64,000 nt of DNA from Diadema setosum (Eukaryota > Echinodermata > Echinoidea > Diadematoida > Diadematidae): contig NC_092701.1 in the NCBI RefSeq assembly GCF_964275005.1, forward strand, positions 6,058,715-6,122,714, written 5' to 3'. Numbering within the stretch: position 1 is the stretch's first letter; each line of letters opens with the position of its first letter. This document shows positions 48,641-60,735 of this stretch, one piece after another. Below the pieces are notes generated by a model. That model saw only the letters and a list, made by a program, of their open reading frames with translations. It made no database searches and had not been told where the DNA came from. The translations under genes were made by a program, and so were the position numbers.

Positions 48641-50000
48641 GAACCAAAGGCTCAAGTGAGCTATTGCTGTCTGTTTTCGTCAATTATCAGTCATGCATTA
48701 ACTTTATACATTTCATTTTCTTTCTGGAACCTGTTGGCAGATTTTAATCAAACTTGGTGAGGATCATCTTTAGGTGTATATAGGTACCAAAAATTGTTGA
48801 TATGGGGCAATTCGTCCCCAGAGGTTCTGGAAAGGGGAAGGGGGCAAGGGAAATAAAGGGGCAGACTGTAACAATCTTCTCCAGACCAAGAAGCTGTAGA
48901 GTCAAAATAATATGTTGTACATGTCTGTAGATACCCTTATGAAATATATAAAGAATATGTTTTAGTCATGAAAGGAAAATTAGATGGACACATGGGCTCC
49001 TACAGGGGGTGAAAGTTTTGAGGAGGGGGCCCAAGGGGAAAACATATTTCCATCATCTTCAGAACCATGCAGTGGATGGATTGAAACCAACTTGGTAGGG
49101 ATCATTCTCCGGGTGTAGGGAGTTCTTTAACCCTAAAAGGGCCGGGGGCGGAATCCGTTTCGCGCTATAATTCTGTAACGCGAGAAGGCCCCGTCGCGAG
49201 GCTTCTTGACTTTCTTTGTTCAAGTCTCGCGCAACTTTTGAGAACAAATTTGCAACGTCCGCGCATACTTATGCGAAGCCACGCCCATTTTTGTAACGGA
49301 ATGTCGCCCCAAAACGGGCACAATTTTGTGATTTTGTGTACATTTCCTGTGGAAAACGGTGCTCTGTCATAAAAGTCATAAAAACCTAATTATTTTCACA
49401 ATTAATCACTTTCATTGATTAATTTTGTGCTAATTATGGTAGAAATGTGGTCAGTGACAATTTCAAATGAAAAAACAAAGAAAAAACAAAAGTTGAAAAA
49501 CAGAAATACATAAGAAATTCTGAAAACAATAAAATGCATAAGAATTGGAATGAGTTTTGGAAGTTTTTGTGATGTACAATTGTTGAATATGCTAAAACAG
49601 ATTTACAGATCAAAAATTAGACTCTCAATGCTTTTAATTAGGCTAAAATATGATCTTGAGCTTAATTTGCATAATTAATTAATTAAAATTAGAAATTGAT
49701 TGTTTCAAAAAGTCTTATTACACAATCTTGTAGATTTTGACGTGGGTCTCACGAATGCACAATTTCATCGCGATCGCACCACCGATGGCCGAGATCTCGG
49801 GGGGGGGGGGGGGGGCGGAATCCATCCCCCCGGTCTGAGCATAGCCAAAAAAAGCCCGGCCCCTTTAGGGTTAAGTTGTTTTTATGGGGTGGGATGGGGG
49901 CAGGGGGTTCTGTGTCAGACCCTCAGGGCCTCTTGTTTTTTCATAGTTTCACTGTAATGTCTTATTTGCATTATCCTTTTGCATTTCTCCTTGATTTTTA
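48641..50000 (+). repeat. Diverged two-unit repeat interrupted by a piggyBac-like MITE
   Basis: TCAAACTTGGTGAGGATCAT near 48748 and GAAACCAACTTGGTAGGGAT near 49083 start related blocks that both continue to a GGGG-rich GAGGTTCTG/GGGGGTTCTG end (about 48826 and 49903). The second block is split by the MITE at 49131-49870. Confidence 0.5.
49131..49870. mobile_element. 740-bp piggyBac-like MITE
   Basis: TTAA at 49127-49130 and 49871-49874 flanks inverted ends CCCTAAAAGGGCCGGG / GCCCGGCCCCTTTAGGG. The CCCT start with TTAA duplication is the hallmark of piggyBac-type elements. GCGGAATCC follows both ends. It is non-coding. Confidence 0.8.
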
Positions 50001-51220
50001 TACTTTTAAGGAAACATCAGCTGTTGATTCAAGGTAGCTGAGAGCAGTCCTGCAACCAAACTAGTAGCAAGCCTAAAAGGGGTGGTTTGAGATTTGATGA
50101 GGACAGAGAGTTTGTCTTCAGGAAGTGGCCCAATTGAATCCACAAGTTTCCACAGAGCTCTGAGGGGTTACTAGTCTGTACACCATGAAAAGGTTTGTAT
50201 TATTTATTGTTATTTCCATTATTATGTTCAGGCATAATGTTTACAGTGGATAAAAAAAAATCTTGCAACAAGGCCATTTTCTACTGCAACTCATTTCATT
50301 TGTTTGTTAACCATAACACATACAGACTGATCACCTGATGTAACAAAGGTTCATTCTAAGTACATTGTTTTACCTCTGAGTTCAGTGTGTGCAAGATGTA
50401 CAGATTCCTAATTTACCTGTATACAGGACCAGCTACTCTTAATTCTTACTCTTAAGTCCAGGCTAGGCTCCATAGAAAGTGCACCCATCCTTGTTTTTTA
50501 TATGTACAATGTTTTCTGATGGCTTCATGTCAATTCGAGGGTGCTGATTCCAAATCCGATTGATGCCACTCGCGTAACCTTGAGCATTTTCGGCAAAATG
50601 CAAAAATCCGAAATGGCCGCCAGATATGCAAATTTGGCCATGATAATCCCAGTTATGTCAATTTTATGACCACTTATTCCATCAAAGTTTTTTTTTTTTG
50701 TTTTGTTCCTTGAGTAATTCTACTTGCACATGCTAGAATTTTTTTCATTTGAAGAGGTACGTTAAGTATTTTACGCTTATTTTCAATAATATTCAAAATG
50801 GCGGCCACGTCTATACTCATGTACTATATGAATGGCAAAAAAAAATATGCATAGAAATGGAAGACGAATTTCCAGTCACATACCTACGCTTTAATCAAGT
50901 TTTGCATGTGCAATGCAAATCTGATGAGTGCCACTAGCAAAATAAGCAAACAAACACGCAAACAAACAGAAAATATATTGGGTGATTGTCGGTGCTAGTG
51001 CTTAGTGCTATCTCAGCACTAGCACTAGTCCAGATACTGGACGATTTTAATCGTCCGCATTCCCCACTAACACACGCATACACATGCATGCACCCACACA
51101 GATGCGCCCAACCGCTGATTGCGACACTCCACCAATTGGTACTCCCGAAAATTCAGGATTGGTGAATTGTGTAATACAGTGTACATACAGACACCATCAA
51201 CGTACGTCCGTACGTACGTA
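50001..51220. other. Unassigned, with a GTGCTAGTGC hairpin
   Basis: No gene is supported. At 50992-51030 GTGCTAGTGCTTAGTGCT faces AGCACTAGCACTAG as a hairpin. AAAATGGCGGCCA-type words at 50612 and 50796 suggest an old repeat. Confidence 0.45.
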
Positions 51221-51334
51221 GTCTGGCTTCCAGACCCTCTGCCCATACTATTTCGCTATTCATGATATTGACGCCCTCAACGTCGAAAACTAGTATAGTT
51301 TAAGTTGATTTTGTCGCGCAGAGGGTCTGGAAGC
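51221..51334. mobile_element. TA-flanked GTCTGGCTTCC MITE, copy 2
   Basis: The left end is GTCTGGCTTCCAGACCCTCT after TA (51219-51220). The right part GCAGAGGGTCTGGAAGC lacks the last few bases. The interior matches the copy at 717-874. Confidence 0.65.
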
Positions 51335-52977
51335 ATTTGTCTTCGAGTTAATGGATTCCGCCCAATTTTGGGCGGAACCCATAAATCTGTCAGAGCTCCC
51401 GTCCTCTGAAGCGCGAAATTCGAATTATCCTGCTCAGCGTGTTATCAGAGCCGGGTGGTGGGAGGACTCTCCTTACTCCCTGTGTGTTGGCATTGCGGCG
51501 TGTGTGTACCAATGGTGTGGATGCTGTACTAGTATTCTATAGTATGCAGGATGAGGGCAGGGAGGTGGAAAGTTTCCACCTCCCTGATGAGGGTGATGGT
51601 ATACATTCAGGGAGGCGTATATTCTACCTCTCTGATGACACGAACATTCCGACTTTTCTATGATCTAAAGTAAGGTCGGATGGAAGAATCGGCAATCGTA
51701 GACAGTGTAGTCCATGATGTGTATATTCCTAAAAGTTTTCGATGTTTTTGATTGTTACGTTTTTTTCCTGTTTATACAAGATACGCACAATGGTCAAGTG
51801 AACTATGTTTCCAATAAAATTAAAGCAGACCATTTTGTGTAATTGTGTCTATCGACGAAATCAAAATCATATATCCTTGTAAATGTTACTTACGTTATAA
51901 GCTCAATGAGGGCTAGGTGTCCAAGGGAGATTTTTTTTTTGTTTCTTTATTTTTGCTGGGTTTTTTTTTTCAACTAATGTATAATGCAATACAATCAGTA
52001 AAGTTCACAATTGCGAACCACATTTCCCTTCCTCCCTTCACAAAGTATCTCAATCAATGCATAACCATCTGGGTCGTTTTCTCGTTTCCACTATGTTGTC
52101 TAATGGATTTCTATTGTAGGCTCGACTTGGGGAAAACCAGCAATATCTCTTTTTCTTTCTTTTTTTTTTTACTTTTTTTTTTTAGTAGGCCTTATGAGTA
52201 TGAATGTAAGAACCCGGTCTAATTTGACTATGCTGAATCCTACAAATAAAACAAAATTCACGGATCTTTGACCAATGAAAAAATACAAAATGGATGCATA
52301 TTTTGATAAAAACGGGCAATTTCAGATACACATTTTTTTACTCTAATATGTGATATTGAGTTCACTTCAATGATTTAATCTCAAAGGTGCTAGAGACGTG
52401 AAATGCAATCGTCAGCTCAATGTAAATGAACATTATCTGAGGTCTTAAATCTTTCCCACATTCATCAATGTGCGAATTGGTGCTCAAATATGCAAATAAA
52501 CAGCACCAACAGTGAAGTATTTTAATTTGTTGCTTTTTTTTGGGGGGGGGGGGAGGGGGATGCTTTGGGTTTTTTTCAGAGAGAAACACGTTAACAATTC
52601 ATGTAGACATTATTGTTCTCATGGCTTAAATAATATCAGTGATCATTTTCGACGAATAATGAAAACTCTAAAGAGGTTTCCCAAATCAGGTATCCGGAAT
52701 TGTGAGTTTCAAAATCAGGCATCTTTGGTGATGAAAAGATCGAGGCCCTCTAAAAAAAGCAACCAAACAACCCCCCCCCCCAAAAAAAAAAAACCCAACA
52801 ACAACAACAACAACAACAACAACTGCAAGTATGATAGACTTGATTGTGGCGACATTGATTGATGCACAACGCCTTCCGCTGTATTTGTTCGTATATAAAA
52901 CTCATAGTAAGAGTCAGAATGATGAGATACATTACAAAAACACACACAATTTCTCCATCTGAAAAGCATATATGCTT
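51335..52977. other. Unassigned, with a 29-nt palindrome and homopolymer pairs
   Basis: 51558-51586 is a perfect palindrome with 14-nt arms (CAGGGAGGTGGAAA) and one central base. 51820-51835 contains AATAAAATTAAA, which could be a poly(A) signal but has no supported gene before it. T/G runs at 52535-52552 are mirrored by C/A runs at 52770-52792 followed by AAC repeats. The ORFs at 51351-51663 overlap the palindrome and are not convincing. Confidence 0.45.
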
Positions 52978-53011
52978 ACATATTTTACAGAGCATGTGGA
53001 AGCATTATAAT

Positions 53012-55093
53012 CAGTGGCGTATCTAGGGAAAACGGCGCCCGGGGCAAGCGAGAAAATTGCGCCTCTAATTTCTGAAAAAGTGTTCAACCCCAACCCCATC
53101 CCGGTATAGGGACTTTAAACAAAGTCCACATGATATGCTTTTTCAAGTACTTAAAAGGGGTCTTTTTTGAGGGTGATTTAAATGTAATGAATTTTGATAA
53201 ATTTCGGCGAGCGAGCGCAGCGAGCGAGCCGAAAATTTTTGTATTTCAGCTTGCAAAACATGGAATTCTTGTCATTTTTTGCTTATTAAATCTTACAATT
53301 CTAATCAAGATATAGTGACGGCCTTATAGATAACGATTTATACCAATTAGCTGAGGATTTTAAAAAAATACTCTAATTTAGTACGCGCGAGTGAGCCGAA
53401 ATTTGTATATTTCCGCGTTATCATCACGTTTTGCTCTTATCTCTTCTTCTTCTTTTTTTTTTTTTTTGATAAATTTTGGCGAGCGAGCGCAGCGAGCGAG
53501 CCGAAAATTTTCGTATTTCAGCTTAAAAAACATGGAACTCTTGTCATTTTTTGCTTAATGAATCATACAATTCTATATCAAGATATAATGACGGCCTTAT
53601 AGATAACGATTTACACCAACAAGCTGAGGATTTTAAAAAATACTCTAAATTAGTACGCGCGAATGAGCCGAAATTTGTATATTTCCGCGTTATCATCACG
53701 TTTTGCTCTTATCTCTTCTTCTTTTTTTTTTTGATAAATTTTGGCGAGCGAGCGCAGCGAGCGAGCCGAAAATTTTCGTATTTCAGCTTAAAAAACATGG
53801 AACTCTTGTCATTTTTTGCTTAATGAATCATACAATTCTATATCAAGATATAATGACGGCCTTATAGATAACGATTTACACCAACAAGCTGAGGATTTTA
53901 AAAAATACTCTAAATTAGTACGCGCGAATGAGCCGAAATTTGTATATTTCCGCGTTATCATCACGTTTTGCTCTTATCTCTTCTTCTTTTTTTTTTTTTT
54001 TTTGATAAATTTTGGCGAGCGAGCGCAGCGAGCGAGCCGAAAATTTTCGTATTTCAGCTTAAAAAACATGGAACTCTTGTCATATTTTGCTTATTACATC
54101 TTACAATTCTATATAATCAAGATATGTAGTGACGGCCTTATAGATAACGATTTATACCAACAAACTGAGGACTTGGAAAAAATACTCTAAATTATAGTAC
54201 GAGCGAGTGAGCCAAAATTTGTATATTTCCGCGTCATCATCACGTTTTGTTCTTATCTCTTCCTCTCTTTTTATGGATAAATTTTGGCGAGCGAGCGCAG
54301 CGAGCGAGCCGATAATTTTCGTATTTCAGCTTACAAAACATGGAACTCTTGTCATTTTTTGCTTATTAAATCTTACAATTCTAATCAAGATATAGTGACT
54401 GCCTTATAGAGAACGATATACCAACAAATTGAGGACTTGAAAAAAAATACTCTAAATTAGTACGAGCAAGTGAGCCGAAATTTGCGCGTCATCATTACGT
54501 TTTGTTCTTATCTTGTTTGATTTGGGGTATTTTTGCGCCCCCCCCCCCCCTGTATATTCGAAACCGTTGGCGCCTTCTTTTAAACCAATTGGCGATCGCT
54601 TCAGAACGAAAGAAATTGCAGCCGCTGCTCCGTGAAACATTTTGCCTGCTAAATATAAAATGACATGTGTGAACACAATAGACATTGTCATTTTGTCCGC
54701 GTCATCATCACGTTTTGTTCTTACCTTCTTTTTTTAATATACATTTTGGCGAGCGAGCGTAGCGAGCGAGACGAAAATTTTTGTATTTCAGTTTACAGAA
54801 CATGGAATTCTTGTGTGAACACAATGAAAATTGTCATTTTGTTCGCGTCATCATCATGTTTTGTTTTTATCTTCTTTGATTTGGTTTTCTGCCCCCCCCC
54901 CCCCCCCTCCGGGCGAGTTTCCCTTCTTCTTCTTCTTCTTTTCTTTTTTTTTTTCTTTTTTTCTTCTTCTTCGTTTTTTTTTTTTCTTTTTTTTTTCTTC
55001 TTCTTCGTTTTTTTTTTTTAGTCTTTGCGCCCCCAAGGAGTGGCGCCCGGGGCACGTGCCCCCCTTGCCCCCCCCCCCCTAGATACGCCACTG
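53012..55093. mobile_element. 2.08-kb element, CAGTGGCGTATCTAGG ends, with internal tandem array
   Basis: The ends are CAGTGGCGTATCTAGGG and CCCTAGATACGCCACTG. Next to them are GGCGCCCGGGGCA and its inverse. The 8-bp direct repeat ATTATAAT flanks it (53004-53011, 55094-55101). CAG-type ends and 8-bp duplication fit hAT-like mobilisation. The interior is a tandem array plus a TTC-rich tract (54919-55020). It has no transposase. Confidence 0.8.
53196..54510 (+). repeat. Five tandem units of ~265-272 bp
   Basis: Units start at GATAAATTT: 53196, 53468, 53733, 54004 and 54276, with a partial sixth near 54738. Each has GGCGAGCGAGCGCAGCGAGC, CAAAACATGGAA-type text, TGACGGCCTTATAGA and a T-run of variable length. 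Units two and three are nearly identical. ORFs of 90 and 124 aa read through the array in one frame; they begin and end at unit features and look like repeat translations, not genes. Confidence 0.85.
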
Positions 55094-55283
55094 ATTATAA
55101 TGCTTCCACATGCTCTGTAAAATATGTTGATGACAAGCAAATCATTATATTAATGCATAAGGCAGGCTAATATTCGGAGAAGAGCTATGATTCAATATGA
55201 CCTGCACGGGAAAAATATTACATTTTTTTTTTAATTCAAGCTAAAAGTATCTGAATCGGACATATTATATTCTTTAAATTTAA

Positions 55284-55841
55284 AGGACAAGTTCACCTTT
55301 ATAGACATGTGGGTTGAGAGAATGCAGCAATATTAGTAGAACACATAAGTGAGAGTTTGAGGAAAATTGGACAATCCGTTCAAAAGTTATGAATTTTTGA
55401 AATTTCTGCTCAGTCACGACTGGATGAAAAGACAACTATAGCTTGTGATGTCACATGTGTACAACTCTATAAAGAAAGAATAAGGAAAATTCAACATATT
55501 TCCATTTTTCTCGCATAGCAAAAGAACACTCAACTTCTCTCTTTCGGGAGGCAGAGGGAATAATATTACCCCTAACATACGTCAGTAACAAGTCGAAGAA
55601 ATGTGCACTTTATTCAAAAAATAAAGTTTTGTGAAATTCTCTTTTATTTTCCTTATATCGTTGTACGCATGTGACATCATGCACCGTAGTAGTCTTCTCA
55701 TCCAGCAGTGATTGCGCAGACACTTTAAAAATTCATAACTTTTGAACGGATTGTCCGATTTTCCTCAAACTTCCACCAATGTGTTCTGCTAATATTGCTG
55801 CATTCTCTCAATCCTTATGTATATGAAGGTGGACTTGTCCT
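55284..55841. mobile_element. 558-bp TTAA MITE (AGGACAAGTTCACC), copy 2
   Basis: TTAA at 55280-55283 and 55842-55845. It is the reverse complement of 46588-47146 along its whole length, with moderate divergence. Non-coding. Confidence 0.85.
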
Positions 55842-55859
55842 TTAAGTAATTCTCATTGT

Positions 55860-56245
55860 TATAATTCGTTACCTTCCGAACAAAGTTCACTAATGCGAAT
55901 GATTAAGTTCATTATTCAGAAAGTTTGTCAGTGCTAAAATGTAATAAGTTTCTTGAATCAAAAATGTATGATTAATCCCAAAATGAATGCAGAGTCGTAA
56001 TTCTTCAGAAGGTTTGTTGATCAGATCATGTTTTTTGGAATAACGAACATTATTCAATATCTGTGATATTGAATAATGTTCGTACAGATATTGAATAATG
56101 TTCGTTATTCCGAAAAACTTAATTGGGTTCTTTAATCCAAAGTTTCGTTTATTCCAAAATGAATGAAGGGTCGTTATTCCGAAGGTGCGTCAATCTGGTG
56201 ATGAAATAGGGTTTGTAATTCCGAAAATAAGACATGTTTTATTTT
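55860..56245. repeat. TTCGTTATTCCGAA repeat cluster with ATTGAATAATGTTCG hairpin
   Basis: Several direct and inverted copies of AATAACGAAC / GTTCGTTATTCC. AATATCTGTGATATTGAATA and AGATATTGAATAATGTTCG lie between 56054 and 56106. It is related to 10537-10735. Non-coding. Confidence 0.6.
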
Positions 56246-56532
56246 TCAGCGAAATGCGGTGTTGTTGTTGTTAAGATAGAACATTACGCAATGAAATTTA
56301 AGGGAAGAGCGGTGGAATACAATTGGAATTTTGCAATTGTGTTATTGATAGAAAACGAATATTTCCTCCTCTTCCTCCGTATCCCACCTTTCCCATGAAC
56401 TCTAGCCAAGATCGTCATCGGGATGAACCATTCTTTGCCACATTCTCCATTCAATTATCGGAATCAGGAATGCAACAACATCAATATTTACAAAAGGTCA
56501 CACAAATGCTCGGTTTTCCCACCTCCCTATGG

Positions 56533-56965
56533 CATGGCTCGACACTAACTTTTTTGTTTGGTGGCCCGATGGGGCCACCAAAATCCTAAATTTCAAGTTT
56601 TTGGTGGCCCGAGAGAAAAATGTGGTGTCCCAAAAAAAACCAATAAAATTAAAAGTCCTTTTCTTTTAATGAGTCAAATATTTAAGATTTATGATAGTAA
56701 GAATTCGAAGTTGGACATATCTACTCATAAATAAACTTCAACAAACTTGCAACACTCACTCTCAGGCATTCATTCAGTCCTTTTCATCCATCCTTTGAAC
56801 AAATTTAACTGCTAATTTCCGGCGCAAAAAGTTACGAATTTATTGACATACTTTTCAAAAAAATTTAGTGGCCCGAGGCGGGCCACCAAATTTGCCCTTT
56901 TTTGAAATTTGGTGGCCCGACTTTCATTTTTGGTGGCCCCGGGCCACCGGGCCACCGTTAGTGTC
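56533..56965. mobile_element. 433-bp hAT-like MITE (CAKGGCTCGACACTAAC)
   Basis: The ends are CATGGCTCGACACTAAC and GTTAGTGTCGAGCCCTG, flanked by CCTATGG (56526-56532 and 56966-56972). Subterminal repeats of GGTGGCCCG and CGGGCCACC occur at both ends. Non-coding. Confidence 0.75.
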
Positions 56966-56972
56966 GAGCCCT

Positions 56973-58729
56973 GCCTATGGTTATACCACCTACTAGTATA
57001 TGGCCTACATGCTTTAACTAAAGACATGCATGTGAAATCGAGAAGTTTGTCGTCAAGGGATTAAAAAGCAAAAATTACAGGATGGAGACCATCATTAATA
57101 ATTGGTTGTGGTGTGCCATATAGTACCGAACTTATTTCTGTTCTCTGCTTATCTAAAGTCAATTTTTATTTTGCATTGAATGAGGTAATAAAAGCAGCCA
57201 AATTGTGTTGCTTCTTATATATAGAAATAAAAAAAACAATTGATAGTCTTACGATGGGGTGATAATTGTCTCTAAACATATTTTGTCATAAACTTGGCAC
57301 CTGTTTCTTTGTATAGAAAGATTATTATAATTATATAGCTAATATGGACGGATCTCTGCGCATATGAAAAACAATGAAAAAAAAAGTGGATGAGCATCTT
57401 TTGAGAACTTTAAATATAATTTGAATTGAGGCAAAATATTCCACAAAACTGATACTTTCCTGTATACAAGTGATTGATAAATCTGCAATAAGCTGAAAAA
57501 ATGTATGAGTTACATGGACAAATCTATATCAAATGCTAGAGCTTGTCATATCTTAATTATGTGAATACAAAAACTGTAAGTCAGAGTCTATTATTGTTTG
57601 TAAGTTTGGCCGTTAATTTTGTTGCATGATGACCTTGGGAAATGAAGTCTTTCAGCTGAAAATATCCAAAACCAAGCTGCAATGATAATTCATTATGATT
57701 ACACTATATGTCCACTTGATATATCTCAGTAATGAACCATGTTGATTGCGACTTAAACTAAATCATTCTTTCTTGCATATACCCATGGATGTTCATAGAA
57801 AAACAAGGCTTTTTAGGGGGCATAATTGCCCCGAAGCGCATCATGCTTCAAACAATGGCCTTCTGTTAAAGAAATGATTTTTTTTATTATTATTATTTGT
57901 TTTATAACCACTTCAGACAAGGTTTTTATTATCAAGTGACTTTATGAAAAATAAATTGGAAATGAGTAGATGTGGCTCTTATTTTTAAAGTGAAGAGCGC
58001 ATTCTTGAATTTGACATGCGCTGGTCACAAAACTGGTCCCTCTATAGATGCTTATTGCTAAATGAATGGATGTTGGAGCATAGTAGTGGTAAGAAGTGAC
58101 CTTCCAAATACTACGGCTATCAAGCGAGCTATTTCAAGGGATAGAAGATGGTGTATGAAGACATCTTATGTTGAGGGGCCACAATACCCCACTTCACTTA
58201 TTTACATGCAAGTGTGCTGCATTAAAAACTTCATTTTTCTTGTGTGGGTTCATACATATCCCGATGTTATTATCTTGGTGGGTATCATGTGTGAGATGAA
58301 GAAATAAACAATATCATACAATATTTTTAAGTTAAGTCAGTTGCCGCAATGTTTCCACGAGAGGGACACGATTAAGACAAGAACTGATCGGAAGAGCACG
58401 TTGCTAATCATCTGTTTCTTTTTTTATTCACTGCTATTAAGTTATAGAAAGAAGGGCCTCAACTGAACGTATTCATCAGCAAACACGAACATAAAAAATA
58501 CATGTACATATACATTATCACGTGGGCCGCCCACCCACAACTCATCTCCACATACTGAGTTTTTACAAAAATTTTGCACAATACTCCACTGCACTTTCTT
58601 TTTTCGGACTTCATTTTTCGCTCTTTGGATGCCATGTGTTTTGGGCATGGTGTAGCTCCGTGCCGCATAGCGTGGATAGTGAGTAAATAGGCCCCATCGG
58701 AAACAGGATTATCGTACCAGAAAACCTTT
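56973..58729. other. Unassigned, gene-free region
   Basis: AT-rich unique-looking sequence with no convincing ORF, splice pattern or repeat boundary. Confidence 0.5.
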
Positions 58730-59245
58730 CCATGCAGTAATAGACCAGGAGCTGGCTGCTGGTCAATTTACCCCACTAAGCCCAAAAGGTTTGACCCCTC
58801 AGAGTTACTGGGACCACCCCCCTCATTGAAAAAATGGGCGTCAGCCTGGTCCCTGAGGGTGGGTTCGGCCCCCAGGGACCCCCCGAAAAGGCCCTCCGGG
58901 GGTGTAATTTACCCCATGGAGCCCATGGACCAAACTTGGCCTAAATGAATGTCCTATGGGTGTACATAATCAAAATATAAAAACTGACAAAATATCTGGT
59001 TGGGAAAGGGGTTGCCAGACCGCTTGTTTGCAGGTACAAAACCTTGTTTTTGGTCACAGAGTCTGCGCCAAGACTACACTGTCCCATAGGCCCTGTACTG
59101 TAGCGTCTCCCAACAGTCTGAGGGACAGTGCCAGTTAGTGCATGTAGTAGTCTTTGCACAGACTCCTTAACGCTCAACAAGGGTTTATGCCTGCAAACTA
59201 CCCGTAAAACCCTGGGACCCAGGGTAGTTTGCATCCAGAAATTCA

Positions 59246-59292
<47 letters not shown>

Positions 59293-59844
59293 CACACACA
59301 TGCACACATACACACACACACACACTTGACTCTATTATACCATAATATAGGTTTTCCCGGTCAATTTCATACTTTTGTCATTCAAGTTCCTATTCCGAGC
59401 ATTCGATTTCACGCATTCCACGCTCGCAGCACTGAATCAGCAATCAAATTCAAAATCCGGTCATTCGAATTCACTATCCGAGCATTCAAATTCACTCTCG
59501 GAGCATTCAAATTCACTATCGGAACATTCAAATTCACTATCGGAGCATTCAAATTTAAGAGAGGAGCACGCATTTCATCAAAGAGCATTCAAATTCATGT
59601 CAAGCTGGCGACGAAATCTCGTCGGTCATTCAAATTCGTGAATAGGCAACCATGTTCCAAATAACTGCATTCAATTTAAAAGAATTCCTGAATTTAGTTA
59701 GTTTGGGGCCGTGTATGCATGTTTTTCTCACTTGGCTTTGAATATATTGGGATTTATGATGATTATTTATTTTGCAGTAGAGGTCCACCTGTTAATTGAC
59801 AATTTTGAACTCGCGCTTAGCAAATAGGAATATACAGGCACATT

Positions 59845-60035
59845 TCCCTGGGATTGGACATAAAATGGAGGTAACACGCGGCGTGTAAAAGAGTCACAAC
59901 TCATGCACGTATTCACCCCACTTCATTTATTCATCGCAAAGAGCAAAACATCTAACTGGACCCCATATGGAAGACTATGACTGAATATGGGTTATCCAGC
60001 CATCTTCTTTGATAGAAAATTAAACAAACAAACAG
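59845..60035 (+). mobile_element. SINE copy 2, shortened
   Basis: It shares ACAACTCATGCACGTA, CATCGCAAAGAGCA, CTAACTGGACCCCAT and GGGTTATCCAGCCATCTT with the SINE at 40392-40739, and ends in AAAC repeats. It lacks the B-box region and an internal segment. Confidence 0.65.
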
Positions 60036-60059
60036 AAATTAGGCACTGTATAGGCCTAC

Positions 60060-60735
60060 AGACGAGCATAATACGGAGGGTTGGTTGACACTTTCGAGGG
60101 AAAAAAAAAAACAATTTCGACTATATTGAAACTGATACATGAGCATTTTATACGTGTTGTCTGTTGTGTATTGCTGTCTTATTGATTTAATTTTGCGGGA
60201 CTATGTGAGATCATTGTGTGTCAGTTTGTTTTAAATTGATGAATTGTCATTATAATATGGTTGGTGTTGGGGCGTTGTCAGCATGCAGTATCATCAAGAA
60301 ATATCATTACTAGTCGTTGTGTTTTTCATCTATTCTGGCAAGTTGTGTCACGTTGTTGTGTTTCTTCTGTTTTGTCCCGTCCTGTCGTATATTATATTCG
60401 TCACAAGTGTTTGTAAATAAGTAATTAATAGGTTTTATGAGCGGTTCACAATCTACACGCTTTGCTTTTTAGTGGACCTCTCTATTCTTTCTTCCTTTTT
60501 TTTTCTTCCTTTTTTTTTCTTTCTTTTTTTTTCTTCCTTTTTTTTTCGACTGAAGCATGACTTTGTATTATTTTTTTTTTGCCAGTATGCGCCCCAGTGT
60601 TTATTGATACCATTTATTAATTAAGACAAATGTTCTTTGTTTATGATGTAAAACTTGATCTATCTTGTGTTATGTTTTTGTTGAAAAAGAAGAAAGAAGA
60701 AGAATGAAATAAATTAATTGAATTGAATTGAATTG
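60060..60735 (+). mobile_element. LINE 3' end, copy 3
   Basis: The ACGCTTTGCTTTTTAGTGG block at about 60461-60479 and the tail ATAAATTAATTGAATTGAAT at 60710-60735 match the LINE ends at 1-336 and 14380-14526. A TTTTTTTTTCTTCC-type repeat (60484-60550) has expanded inside. The 5' boundary is approximate and there is no coding part. Confidence 0.55.

Larger units (their letters stand above)
52978..55127. repeat. Split 60-bp perfect palindrome around an element
   Basis: The 34 bp at 52978-53011 (ACATATTTTACAGAGCATGT...ATTATAAT) are the exact reverse complement of 55094-55127. Removing the element and one copy of ATTATAAT leaves a perfect 60-bp palindrome centred on ATTATAAT. Confidence 0.9.

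Noticed and set aside
51351-51663. Possible short gene with a downstream AATAAA
   Set aside because: Two overlapping frames, one built on the palindrome at 51558-51586; no domain or conserved pattern.
53551-54190. 90- and 124-aa ORFs resembling a membrane protein
   Set aside because: Both are the same translation of the 268-bp tandem unit, with T-runs giving poly-Phe.
59128-59664. 178-aa ORF
   Set aside because: It crosses a CA microsatellite and the 21-bp repeats; periodic and not protein-like.
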